Origin: Lentisphaeria bacterium
GTDB lineage: Bacteria > Verrucomicrobiota > Lentisphaeria > Victivallales > UBA1829
Direction: 5' to 3'
DNA: 36,235 nucleotides
Assembly: GCA_017629515.1 (NCBI GenBank)
Contig: JAGBXB010000016.1
Location: 1-36,235 of the forward strand
The translations under genes and the position numbers were made by a program. Positions 17,995 to 25,122 of the stretch are shown in pieces (position 1 is the first letter of the stretch; each line of letters opens with the position of its first letter). The notes beneath the pieces are model-generated. The model was not told the origin of the DNA. It searched no databases and was given only the letters and a program-made list of their open reading frames with translations.

Positions 17995-18801
17995 TTAATC
18001 CTGACCAACTTTCCAACGGATGAATTTCTTGACGGTCATCTTGGGAGCGATCTTTCCAAGAGTGGTCTTTTCATCATTGAACCATGCCTGATCCATGAGG
18101 CAGACTTCTTTGAACCATTTTGCAATTTTTCCGTCAACGATTTTGGGACGGATCGCTTCAGGTTTGCTCATCACATCTTCGGAAGCAGCGAGAACTTCTC
18201 TTTCCTGAGCAATGCGTTCAGCAGGGATTTCGTTGGAGGTAATGTAGAGAGGATCGTACACAGTGATGTGCATGCAGATATCCATAAGTTTGAGATCTGC
18301 GGGGATCTCCCCTTCCACTTCCAGCATAACACCCAGTTTGCCGCCCAGGTGCAGATAGGTGGCCAGTGTACCGGTTGCTTCAAAACGGACAGCGCGGCGC
18401 AGCTGGATATTTTCACCGATAACGGCAATGAGGTTCACGAGGTTTTCTTTTTCCAGTTCCTGTGCCTGTTCGGTCACATCGCCATTGCCTTTGGTGCCGG
18501 CGAGGATTCTGGCAGCGGCTTCTTTCACATAAGCCTGGAATTTATCATTGGAAGCAACGAAGTCTGTTTCGCTGCATACTTCGATCATGATACCATTGGC
18601 ACCTTCGATGATGGAGAAAACGCGACCTTCTTTTACGCTGCGGTCAGAACGTTTTTCTGCTTTGGCGATACCATGTTTGCGGAGGTAAGCGATAGCTTCT
18701 TCCATGTTGCCGTTGGTTTCGGAAAGTGCTTTTTTGCAATCCATCATACCTGCGTCAGTTTTGTCACGCAGTTCTTTGACCATTGCTGCTGTAATAGCCA
18801 T
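17995..18801 (-). CDS. tsf: Translation elongation factor Ts
   Basis: A 268-residue EF-Ts, the nucleotide exchange factor that releases GDP from EF-Tu. The N-terminal UBA-like part has the family signature VKELRDKTDAGMMDCKKAL, followed by the CSETDFVA core segment. The C terminus is complete for a medium-length EF-Ts. A GGAG ribosome site precedes the start. It lies 48 bases after rpsB, the near-universal bacterial order, and ends at a strong terminator; pyrH and frr, often next in other bacteria, are not here. Confidence 0.97.
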   Translation of the reverse strand: MAITAAMVKELRDKTDAGMMDCKKALSETNGNMEEAIAYLRKHGIAKAEKRSDRSVKEGRVFSIIEGANGIMIEVCSETDFVASNDKFQAYVKEAAARILAGTKGNGDVTEQAQELEKENLVNLIAVIGENIQLRRAVRFEATGTLATYLHLGGKLGVMLEVEGEIPADLKLMDICMHITVYDPLYITSNEIPAERIAQEREVLAASEDVMSKPEAIRPKIVDGKIAKWFKEVCLMDQAWFNDEKTTLGKIAPKMTVKKFIRWKVGQD

Positions 18802-18849
18802 AGTATATTCTCCTGAATTATTTGTTAGATTGTTTGGGAAGCGTTCCGC

Positions 18850-19809
18850 TTATTCAGCTTTGGGGGCTTCTTCTGCTTTTTCAGCCTTTTCCGCTTTGGG
18901 AGCAGCTTTCTTTACTGCGGGTTTGCGGGGGGCTTTTTTCACTTCTGCGGCTGCTTCACCTTCTGCTGCGGGAGCTGCTTCACCATCGGCGGCTTTGGCA
19001 GTTTTGCGGGCAGGGCGTTTGGTGAGGGGGCGTTTTGCTCCGGGAGCTGTACGGCGGCGGAGACCGGCTTCTTTGGTCTTTTCAGCGGCGGCTGCTTCGG
19101 CTTTGAGTTTTTCCTCGGCGGCTTTTTTGCCCCAGATTTCAGCGGCATCTTTGATGGTTTCCACGAAGGTATCCATGATGACCTTGATGGATTTCACAGC
19201 GTCGTCATTGGCGGCAACGGGGTAGTCGATGAGATCGGGATTTCCGTTGGTATCTACAATGGCAACGATAGGAATATTCAGTTTGCGTGCTTCTTTCACG
19301 GCGATATCATCGTGGCAGACGTCAACGATCACGAGGATATCGGGAAGTTTTTTCATGGAAGCAATACCGTCAAGATCCTTGTGGAGTTTTTCGCTCTGAC
19401 GGGAAAGAAGAGCTACTTCTTTCTTTTTGAGGGAGGTATTTTCATCGGCGACTACGGAATCGATCTCATACATCTTTTTCACAGATTTACGGATGGTGGC
19501 GTTGTTGGTGAGAAGTCCACCCATCCAGCGTTCTGTAACATAGTTCATATCGGTAGCTTCGGAAGCCTCTCTGACGATCTGCTGGGCCTGACGCTTGGTG
19601 CCGACGAAAAGAATGTTTGCTCCTTTGGCAACTGCGCCCTGCAGGAAGTTGCAGGCATCAGCGACCTGATGGATGGTTTTGGTGATGTCGATGATGGAAA
19701 TGCCGTTCTTTGCTCCGTAGACATAGTCCTTCATTTTGGGGTTCCAACGTTTTGTCTGATGTCCGAAATGACATCCTGCTTCGAGAAGATCCTGTACTGT
19801 AAGTGCCAT
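18850..19809 (-). CDS. rpsB: 30S ribosomal protein S2 with long C-terminal tail
   Basis: A 319-residue S2. The frame is open further upstream to 19878, but the start at 19809 (MALTVQDLLEAG) has the AAAGGCGG ribosome site and matches conserved S2 N termini. The core (residues 1-~228) has the GCHFGHQT, RWNPKM, TNNATI and PVAANDD signatures. Beyond it lies a ~90-residue tail rich in Ala, Lys, Pro and Glu with basic patches such as RRRTAPGAKRPLTKRPARK, likely disordered. S2 is normally about 230-260 residues, so the tail is an addition. The first gene of the rpsB-tsf operon. Confidence 0.97.
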   Translation of the reverse strand: MALTVQDLLEAGCHFGHQTKRWNPKMKDYVYGAKNGISIIDITKTIHQVADACNFLQGAVAKGANILFVGTKRQAQQIVREASEATDMNYVTERWMGGLLTNNATIRKSVKKMYEIDSVVADENTSLKKKEVALLSRQSEKLHKDLDGIASMKKLPDILVIVDVCHDDIAVKEARKLNIPIVAIVDTNGNPDLIDYPVAANDDAVKSIKVIMDTFVETIKDAAEIWGKKAAEEKLKAEAAAAEKTKEAGLRRRTAPGAKRPLTKRPARKTAKAADGEAAPAAEGEAAAEVKKAPRKPAVKKAAPKAEKAEKAEEAPKAE

Positions 19810-19965
19810 GATCAAGCCGCCTTTCTTTTTTCCGATGCTTTTACACAGGCTTTTTTTATACGGTTTCAAGCCCGGCAAGTCACCTTTGCTGTTCGATTTT
19901 CCACACCGTCTCCCGGAGTTGGTTGATGGGAGTAAACAGATCCATCTGTCACGATGCTTCGTTAC
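19810..19965 (-). promoter_or_regulatory. rpsB 5' leader, possible autoregulatory region
   Basis: About 155 bases separate the predicted promoter from the rpsB start. Small inverted repeats are present, including ACAGAT and ATCTGT around a 2-base centre (19937-19950), and CTCCC with GGGAG further in. S2 represses its own operon through the leader RNA in several bacteria; whether this leader does so is inference. Confidence 0.3.
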
Positions 19966-19974
19966 AAGGCATAT

Positions 19975-20002
19975 AATATACTGCCACTTTTCTGTTTTAC
20001 AA
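19975..20002 (-). promoter_or_regulatory. rpsB promoter candidate
   Basis: On the minus strand TTGTAA (20002-19997), a 16-base spacer, and TATATT (19980-19975); TATTAT with an 18-base spacer is an alternative -10. Long A/T runs lie upstream (20003-20035), as in UP-element-like regions of ribosomal protein promoters. Confidence 0.5.
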
Positions 20003-20126
20003 ATTTTTTTTCAGTTTTTTTTGATTTTTTTTCCACAGCTGTCTCATAAAATCATGGAAAAAAGAGAAATGTTCGGTTGCCAGGCGAGGCGGTTGCCGCC
20101 GAGCGCGCAGTGGATGTGCGAATGAA

Positions 20127-20172
20127 CCGCAGGGCAATCGCCTTGCGGACGCTCACAAGGAATTGTGAGCGT
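20127..20172. repeat. Two back-to-back hairpins (candidate ncRNA or interspersed repeat)
   Basis: First hairpin: CCGCAGGGC, loop AATC, GCCTTGCGG (20127-20148, nine pairs with one G-T). The second starts at the next base: ACGCTCACAA, loop GGAA (a GNRA-type tetraloop if transcribed on the + strand), TTGTGAGCGT (20149-20172, ten perfect pairs). A further GGCGG/CCGCC hairpin precedes them (20088-20100). CGGTTGCC is repeated at 20074 and 20090, and CGAATGAAC at 20119 and 20224. Confidence 0.75.
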
Positions 20173-20310
20173 ATGAGCCAGCAGCGAGCATTAAGCCGCG
20201 AGAGAATGAGGGCGTTTTTTGCCCGAATGAACGCAGGCGCATATAATGGAAAAAGAAACTGCCGCATTACGAAAGAGTTTGACTGCACAAAAGGAAAAAG
20301 TGAGGGGGAT

Positions 20311-20349
20311 AGGGGAGAGAAAAAAGCAAAATGCGTTTGTCTCTCCCCT
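20311..20349. repeat. Long imperfect hairpin upstream of the symporter gene
   Basis: AGGGGAGAGA pairs perfectly with TCTCTCCCCT. Inside, CAAA and TTTG can pair around the loop ATGCG, with a six-base bulge on the 5' side. No T run follows directly, so it is not a typical terminator; it may be part of an RNA upstream of the symporter. Confidence 0.55.
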
Positions 20350-20434
20350 GAAGGTTGCCCAAAACAGGATAAAGAAGTATTTTTGAAAAAATCTGACAAA
20401 ATCACTTTTTTAAAAGCAGATTTCTTTACGCACA

Positions 20435-20469
20435 TAATTTTGTAAAAATATGCCATTTTTACAAAATTA
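20435..20469. repeat. 15-bp perfect inverted repeat, operator candidate
   Basis: TAATTTTGTAAAAAT and its exact complement ATTTTTACAAAATTA flank a five-base centre (ATGCC). It lies about 53 bases upstream of the symporter's -35 candidate. The 9-mer TTTTACAAA recurs at 19995-20003 over the rpsB -35. It could be a repressor or activator site; a hairpin role is less likely because it is A/T-rich and upstream of the promoter. Confidence 0.5.
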
Positions 20470-20521
20470 CGGGATAACTGTGGATTTTTTCTTCTGCACG
20501 GAGAACCGGTAAAGGATATGA

Positions 20522-20549
20522 TTGAAAAAAATAAAAGTTATGCTATGTT
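20522..20549 (+). promoter_or_regulatory. Promoter candidate for the symporter gene
   Basis: TTGAAA (20522-20527), a 16-base spacer, TATGTT (20544-20549), about 45 bases before the ATG at 20596. Confidence 0.4.
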
Positions 20550-20595
20550 ATATATGTATCTTTTTTTATAAAGCAAACAAAATCAAGGAGAACTT

Positions 20596-21993
20596 ATGCA
20601 GGCAGTTTACAACTTTTTACTGGATCTGACCAACTGGCCGCTTGCCATCGTGCTTATTGCGGGGGGACTTTATTTTACCGTCCGGACAAAATTTGTCCAG
20701 TTGGGGCTTCTGAAAGAAACTTGCAGGATATTGAAAGAAAGACCCGGTAATGCCGGCGGGATCTCTTCTTTCGGCGCATTGATGGTTTCCACTGCTTCCC
20801 GGGTGGGAACAGGAAATATCATCGGGGTATCCGTTGCCATCTGTGCCGGCGGGCCCGGTGCGGTATTCTGGATGTGGCTTACCGCTCTTATCGGGGGAGC
20901 TTCCGCTTTTGTGGAATCCACTCTTGCCCAGATCTATAAAAAACGGGATGCGGCAGGAAGCTGTTACGGGGGACCCGCTTTCTATATCGAAAGTGCCTGC
21001 CGCAGTAAAGTGCTTGCCATGCTTTTCACCTTTGCCCTTATCTTTACCTATGGTGTCGGGTATAACATGCTTGCTTCCTATAATCTGCAAAGCACTTTTG
21101 AAGTCTTTTCTTTCTACAAACCCGGCGTAACAAGCTGGATCATCGGCGGTATTATTGCTGTACTCTTCTTTATCACCATTCTCGGCGGCAACCGCAGACT
21201 TGTAAAACTTACCGGTATCCTTGTTCCTTTTATGGGGGTGGGGTACATTCTTCTTGCCCTTATTGCTCTTGCCGTCAATATCAGAGAGATACCGGAAATG
21301 TTTGTTGTCATTTTCCGCAGTGCTTTTGATTTCAAGGCGATCTTCGGCGGATTTGCCGGTTCCGTACTGGCTCTGGGTTTGAAAAGGGGATTATATTCCA
21401 ATGAAGCCGGTATCGGTTCCGCCCCCAATGCCGCCGCTTCCGCAGAGGTGAGTCACCCTGTGAAACAGGGACTTGTGCAGATGCTTTCCGTCTTTATTGA
21501 TACAAACATCATCTGTACCGCAACCGCACTCATGTGTCTTTCCTCCGGTATCGTACCGGCTTCTGCCGCAAAGGGTGCTCCCTATGTGCAGATGGCTCTC
21601 AAACAGACTTTCGGCAATGTGGGGCCCATTTTTATTGCCGTTGCCATGATCTTTTTTGCCTTTACCACGCTTCTGGGGAACTTCTATTATGTGGAAAACG
21701 GTTTTGCCTATGTTTTCGGCAGACGGCCCGGTAAAGTATCTATTCTTGTCATCCGTATCGTCGGAGCTCTTCTTGTCTTTTTCGGTGCCGGATTACAGAT
21801 CGATATCGCCTGGGGGATCGCAGATATAGCCCAGTGTGTTCTTGCCTTTATCAATATTCCCGTATGTGCCATTATCGGCGGGGTCGCCTATCTTGCTCTG
21901 AAAGATTACATCCGTCAGAAAAAAGAGGGACTTGATCCTGTCTATATTGCCCGGAACAACGGTGTGAAACAGGATACCGATTACTGGAAATAA
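20596..21993 (+). CDS. AGCS-family sodium:alanine/glycine symporter
   Basis: A 465-residue cytoplasmic-membrane carrier of the alanine or glycine:cation symporter family. Many hydrophobic segments span the protein. Signature segments are present: SRVGTGNIIGVSVAI and GGPGAVFWMW (about residues 75-100), and SNEAGIGSAPNAAA (about 268-282), which surround the substrate and sodium site in the family. It imports small neutral amino acids using the sodium (sometimes proton) gradient; with Rnf in the same window, a sodium circuit is plausible but unproven. AAGGAG precedes ATG 20596 by five bases. A strong terminator follows. The long structured upstream region suggests regulated expression. Confidence 0.93.
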   Translation: MQAVYNFLLDLTNWPLAIVLIAGGLYFTVRTKFVQLGLLKETCRILKERPGNAGGISSFGALMVSTASRVGTGNIIGVSVAICAGGPGAVFWMWLTALIGGASAFVESTLAQIYKKRDAAGSCYGGPAFYIESACRSKVLAMLFTFALIFTYGVGYNMLASYNLQSTFEVFSFYKPGVTSWIIGGIIAVLFFITILGGNRRLVKLTGILVPFMGVGYILLALIALAVNIREIPEMFVVIFRSAFDFKAIFGGFAGSVLALGLKRGLYSNEAGIGSAPNAAASAEVSHPVKQGLVQMLSVFIDTNIICTATALMCLSSGIVPASAAKGAPYVQMALKQTFGNVGPIFIAVAMIFFAFTTLLGNFYYVENGFAYVFGRRPGKVSILVIRIVGALLVFFGAGLQIDIAWGIADIAQCVLAFINIPVCAIIGGVAYLALKDYIRQKKEGLDPVYIARNNGVKQDTDYWK

Positions 21994-22017
21994 CTGCTTT
22001 CTGTGATCCATTCATAA

Positions 22018-22052
22018 AAAACGGGCATCCCGGAAAAGGAATGCCCGTTTTT
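22018..22052. terminator. Bidirectional intrinsic terminator
   Basis: ACGGGCAT and ATGCCCGT pair around a short loop. A T run follows on the + strand and an A run precedes it, giving T on the minus strand. It lies between the converging symporter and phosphatase genes and can serve both. Confidence 0.88.
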
Positions 22053-22071
22053 TTTATGCTGTTGCTGTCAC

Positions 22072-23166
22072 TCAATCTTCCAGAAAGAGTTTCCGCAATT
22101 TTTTGATCTCTTTCTCTGTGATCCCGCCTTTCAGAAAATAATTTTCCGCCAAGGCCTGTACGGTCATTTTTCCGCCGTTTTCTCCGGCAAGATCTTTCAA
22201 CCCCTGCATGAAACTCTGGAAATAGGCAGTACTGCGGTAGCGTTTTCCACGGAATCGGGAAAAGACACTGGTGGCTTCATAATCAAAAAGAAGATCCTTT
22301 TCCTCCATTCCCAGAAGTGCGCAGACAAGGAAAATAAAACAGCCTGTCCGGTCAGCCCCGCCAAGACAATGGGTATAGCAGGGGAGATTTCTTTTTTCCG
22401 TAAGCACCCGGAAAGCCTTTGCGTAATTGGCGGATTGTTCCGGAGTGAAAATGTTGCCGTAAGCACGCAGGGGGATATTGAAATACCTCACCTTTTTTCC
22501 GGGGAAGGCCTTACCGCTTTCCCCATCACTTGCTCTGGTATCCAGATCACTTTTTATGTGCAGATTTTCCATAAGGAAATCCAGACTTTCTCCGGGAACG
22601 GTGATGCTTTTATTCAAAGCACAGCCCCGGTAAAAAAGTCCCTGCCGGATTTTTTTGCCGTAAATGGTCATTTTCCCGCCGATATCCCGGATGTTGGAAC
22701 CTCCCCCGATCCCTATCCAGCGGGGAAAGATCTCTTCCGTATGGAAAAAAGAAACAGGGGAATATTTGATCTTTCCTGTTTTTGCAGTATAACCTATGCG
22801 CCAGAAATATTTTGTACCGTTTTTCAGAGAGTGGACAAAAATTTTATTGCCCCTTTTGCCGGGATGGAAAGTCATTTTCTGCCGGAAAAAAGAAGATTCG
22901 GAAAGTTCAGCAAAAAAGTTTTTTCCCTTGTCTTTTCCTCTCTCTTCCCAGCTTAAAAGAATCTTTCCCGGAAAGGAGAAATCCAGACCGTCTGTCATAA
23001 GCAGTTTCAGCCAGTCGCCTACAAGTTCAGCATCCTGATTTGTGTCGGCTTCTTCAAAGCCTCCTACTTTATCTGCTGAAAGAAGGTATTTTTCCAGTAA
23101 TTCCTTCTGGTCTGCCGTCCACTGGGAAAGGATCGCCCCTTCTTCCGGTGTTTTCAGTTTGATCAT
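22072..23166 (-). CDS. Tyrosine/dual-specificity-type phosphatase with N-terminal fibronectin-III-like domain
   Basis: A 364-residue protein. An earlier ATG at 23172 touches the GGAGGAG ribosome site, so the ATG at 23166, with six bases of spacing, is the better start. The C-terminal part fits the Y_phosphatase3 family: NIRDIGG near residue 160, then the P-loop HCLGGADRTG with Cys267 as nucleophile and Arg273 binding phosphate (CX5R). Known members act on phosphotyrosine, phosphoserine/threonine or phosphoinositides. The N-terminal ~150 residues look beta-rich, with a fibronectin-III-like segment (LKNGTKYFWRIGYTA) often seen in such two-domain proteins. No signal peptide is seen. The substrate cannot be told. 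Confidence 0.82.
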   Translation of the reverse strand: MIKLKTPEEGAILSQWTADQKELLEKYLLSADKVGGFEEADTNQDAELVGDWLKLLMTDGLDFSFPGKILLSWEERGKDKGKNFFAELSESSFFRQKMTFHPGKRGNKIFVHSLKNGTKYFWRIGYTAKTGKIKYSPVSFFHTEEIFPRWIGIGGGSNIRDIGGKMTIYGKKIRQGLFYRGCALNKSITVPGESLDFLMENLHIKSDLDTRASDGESGKAFPGKKVRYFNIPLRAYGNIFTPEQSANYAKAFRVLTEKRNLPCYTHCLGGADRTGCFIFLVCALLGMEEKDLLFDYEATSVFSRFRGKRYRSTAYFQSFMQGLKDLAGENGGKMTVQALAENYFLKGGITEKEIKKLRKLFLED

Positions 23167-23204
23167 AAGCATCTCCTCCGGTAAAGTAAAAAAAGGACGA
23201 CCGG

Positions 23205-23234
23205 AAAATATTCCCTGCAGTCCATTAATTTCAA
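23205..23234 (-). promoter_or_regulatory. Promoter candidate for the phosphatase gene
   Basis: On the minus strand TTGAAA (23234-23229), then TATTTT (23210-23205) with an 18-base spacer, or AATATT with 16. It lies about 40 bases upstream of the start, in the 145-base gap after the Gfo/Idh gene. Confidence 0.35.
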
Positions 23235-23311
23235 GAGGGGAAATTCAAAGTCCGGAATTTGCCGGATATCTTTTTCTTTCCCCTTTTGCGGTAAGAAAAA
23301 TAAATTCAGGA

Positions 23312-24646
23312 TTATTCAAAATCCGCTTTGATTTCACCAAAAATATCTTCCGGGATCTCTTTGCGCAAATCAATGATCTTTTCTCCCTTGATGGAGTTCC
23401 AGACCGCATCTCCGATGGCGATGGAGCGCAACGCATCGTGGGAATCGGCAAGGATCTTGTATTTGCGGGCGGGATCCACACCCAGGAAAATATCTTCTTT
23501 AATGACGCTGTCGCCGCCGCCGTGACCGCCTACGCCATCCTGTACCCAGTGTGTCTCTTTGGAACCGAAGATGGGATAATAATCCAGAGAGCGTTTGCCG
23601 GTACCGGGCATGGGGAAACTTTCGTGACCTACTCCGCCCCATTCTTCACATTCGATCCTTCCGTGTGTACCGTTGATGGCAAGGCGGTAACCTTCCCAGG
23701 GGGTGGAGAAGTTGGCGGAATAGTTGAGGAGGACACCATTGGTATAACGCACGTTGGCGATAAGGGTATCGTGGATATTGATCTCGGAATCAAAGATGCA
23801 GCGGTCGGGAACATAGAGATCGTGAGAGTATTTTCTTTCCACGCCAAGAAGTTCGGACATGTGGGTTTCGGTAGCCGCAGCCTGCTGATTGGTGCGGGAG
23901 ACCCAGCGGTTCACATAGGGACAATTTGCTTTTTCTTTACAGATAAGGCATCTTCTGCCGTCTTTTTTGGAGGGATTGAATACTGCATCGGGACCATAGT
24001 GGTTCAATGCACCGAAAGCATGAACAGTTTCAGGAGTACCATCTATCCACCAGTTTACAAGGTCGAAGTGGTGGCTGGCTTTATGGATGGAAAGGGAGCC
24101 GGAATTTTCCCGCATACGGTTCCAGCGGTTGAAGTAACTGGCTCCGTGACGGATGTCGATATACCAGTTCAAATCGACATGAGTGATGCGTCCCACTTTC
24201 TTTTCAATGAGCATTTCGCGCAGTTTTCTGTGGATGGGGGCATAACGGTAATTGAATGTGGCAATGACTCTGCCTTTGGATTTCTTTTCCGCCTGAATGA
24301 CCTTCACCACATCTTCCGTATTGGTGCAGAGGGGTTTTTCGCAGATGACATCCAGATCGTTTTCCAGACCTTTGAGCAGATAATCCACATGATTGCAGTC
24401 TTTGCAGACTACAAGGAGGGCATCCGGTTTGGTCTCATTGAGCATTTTATCAAAATCCTGCGGCAGATAGCAGGGAACATCTTTGAGTTCGGGGAAACGC
24501 TCTTTTGCATATTCAAATCTCAATGTGTCAATATCCAGAAGTCCCACAACTTCAGAAACATCTTTGAAGTCTTTGAGGATGGAGGAAATAAACATTCCCA
24601 GTGCGCGACCGGACACACCGCAGACAGCATATCTTTTTTTTGCCAT
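23312..24646 (-). CDS. Gfo/Idh/MocA-family oxidoreductase
   Basis: A 444-residue NAD(P)-dependent sugar or cyclitol oxidoreductase of the Gfo/Idh/MocA family. The start at 24646 (MAKKRYAVCGVSGRALG) has GGGAG six bases upstream; an ATG at 24676 is less likely. The N-terminal Rossmann fold includes VCGVSGRALG and the CEKPLC motif (EKP at 103-105). In the C-terminal domain the HKASHHFDLVNWW segment holds catalytic-site lysine and histidine candidates (K189, H192, H193). A cysteine cluster (C233, C236, C242; CLICKEKANC) lies in an insertion after it and may bind a metal or stabilise a loop. Reaction and substrate are not determinable. No sugar transport genes adjoin it. Confidence 0.88.
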   Translation of the reverse strand: MAKKRYAVCGVSGRALGMFISSILKDFKDVSEVVGLLDIDTLRFEYAKERFPELKDVPCYLPQDFDKMLNETKPDALLVVCKDCNHVDYLLKGLENDLDVICEKPLCTNTEDVVKVIQAEKKSKGRVIATFNYRYAPIHRKLREMLIEKKVGRITHVDLNWYIDIRHGASYFNRWNRMRENSGSLSIHKASHHFDLVNWWIDGTPETVHAFGALNHYGPDAVFNPSKKDGRRCLICKEKANCPYVNRWVSRTNQQAAATETHMSELLGVERKYSHDLYVPDRCIFDSEINIHDTLIANVRYTNGVLLNYSANFSTPWEGYRLAINGTHGRIECEEWGGVGHESFPMPGTGKRSLDYYPIFGSKETHWVQDGVGGHGGGDSVIKEDIFLGVDPARKYKILADSHDALRSIAIGDAVWNSIKGEKIIDLRKEIPEDIFGEIKADFE

Positions 24647-24657
24647 TTTTTGCTCCC

Positions 24658-24674
24658 GTCTGAAAAAATCAGAC
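24658..24674 (-). repeat. Hairpin next to the Gfo/Idh ribosome site
   Basis: GTCTGA and TCAGAC flank a five-base A/T loop, immediately upstream of the GGGAG ribosome site of the minus-strand gene. It could influence translation. Confidence 0.4.
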
Positions 24675-24731
24675 ATTTGTTGGTTATTCTATATTTTCCC
24701 CGTTTCCGGGTGAATGATAATTGTATGTATA

Positions 24732-24759
24732 ACAATACATCTGCAAAATGAAAAATCAA
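24732..24759 (-). promoter_or_regulatory. Weak promoter candidate for the Gfo/Idh gene
   Basis: On the minus strand TTGATT (24759-24754), a 16-base spacer, TATTGT (24737-24732). Overlapping short inverted repeats around 24719-24740 (such as ATGTAT and ATACAT) could be an operator. Confidence 0.3.
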
Positions 24760-25039
24760 GTTTTTTTCTGTTTTTTATCAATTTTTGTCTGTGAATTACT
24801 GCAGCTGTTATTTACGGAGATTCAGGATGTTCACAAGGTGCGGAGAATCTGAAAATCATCCCCGGGTTCGCAATGTTTTTTCCGGCTGTTGCCGCAGTTT
24901 GTCACTGTATCAGATCTCCCTGCTGCGGCGCTTTCTGTATGGGGGAATGAATTGGGACTGTTATGAGGCAGAAAACAGGCTCTTTTCAGAAAAAAACAGG
25001 ATAAGAGCAATTATTTCTTAATAAATAAAAAAAGTATAC
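24760..25039. other. Gap without a supported gene between Gfo/Idh and hydF
   Basis: No convincing coding sequence. A 78-codon frame from a TTG at 24785 lacks a ribosome site. A nested pairing is visible: AGATTC (24818-24823) with GAATCT (24845-24850), and GGATG (24825-24829) with CATCC (24857-24861), which together could form an H-type pseudoknot. A small CGGC/GCCG hairpin follows (24883-24894). Confidence 0.55.
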
Positions 25040-25068
25040 TGGAAAAAATCACGCTGTCATGTTATATT
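25040..25068 (+). promoter_or_regulatory. Promoter candidate for hydF
   Basis: TGGAAA (25040-25045), a 17-base spacer, TATATT (25063-25068), about 55 bases before the ATG at 25123. Confidence 0.45.
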
Positions 25069-25122
25069 ACCCCTGCAATGTTAAAATTCTGACAAAGTAA
25101 ATACAGGGAGGAGGCGGCAAAA

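Larger units (their letters stand above)
20003..20521. other. Non-coding stretch between rpsB and symporter promoters, rich in inverted repeats
   Basis: About 520 bases without a convincing gene lie between two divergent promoters. Contents in order: A/T runs, a GC-richer island with hairpins (20074-20250), a long hairpin (20311-20349) and a 15-base perfect inverted repeat (20435-20469). A 122-codon open frame crosses it (20077-20445) but is arginine-rich, lacks a ribosome site and passes through the hairpins, so it is not called as a gene. Confidence 0.7.

Noticed and set aside
20159..20171. Match of GGAATTGTGAGCG to half of the lac operator
   Set aside because: The other operator half is absent, and the segment is one arm of a GGAA-capped hairpin.
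20340..20375. Glycine-riboswitch-like stretch (CTCTCCCC...GAAGGTTGCC) before the AGCS gene
   Set aside because: The conserved aptamer core and second aptamer are not visible, and it lies upstream of the predicted promoter.
20077..20445. 122-codon arginine-rich open frame in the rpsB/symporter gap
   Set aside because: It has no ribosome site, runs through strong inverted repeats and has an odd composition; the repeats explain the frame better than a protein does.
23042..24751. Very long open frame antisense to the Gfo/Idh gene
   Set aside because: The minus-strand protein is a clear family member; the antisense frame is a by-product of its codon use. Similar long antisense frames over tsf (17974-18816) and the topoisomerase genes (29805-31235) were rejected for the same reason.
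24785..25021. 78-codon frame starting at TTG in the gap before hydF
   Set aside because: No ribosome site, rare start and no recognisable protein pattern.
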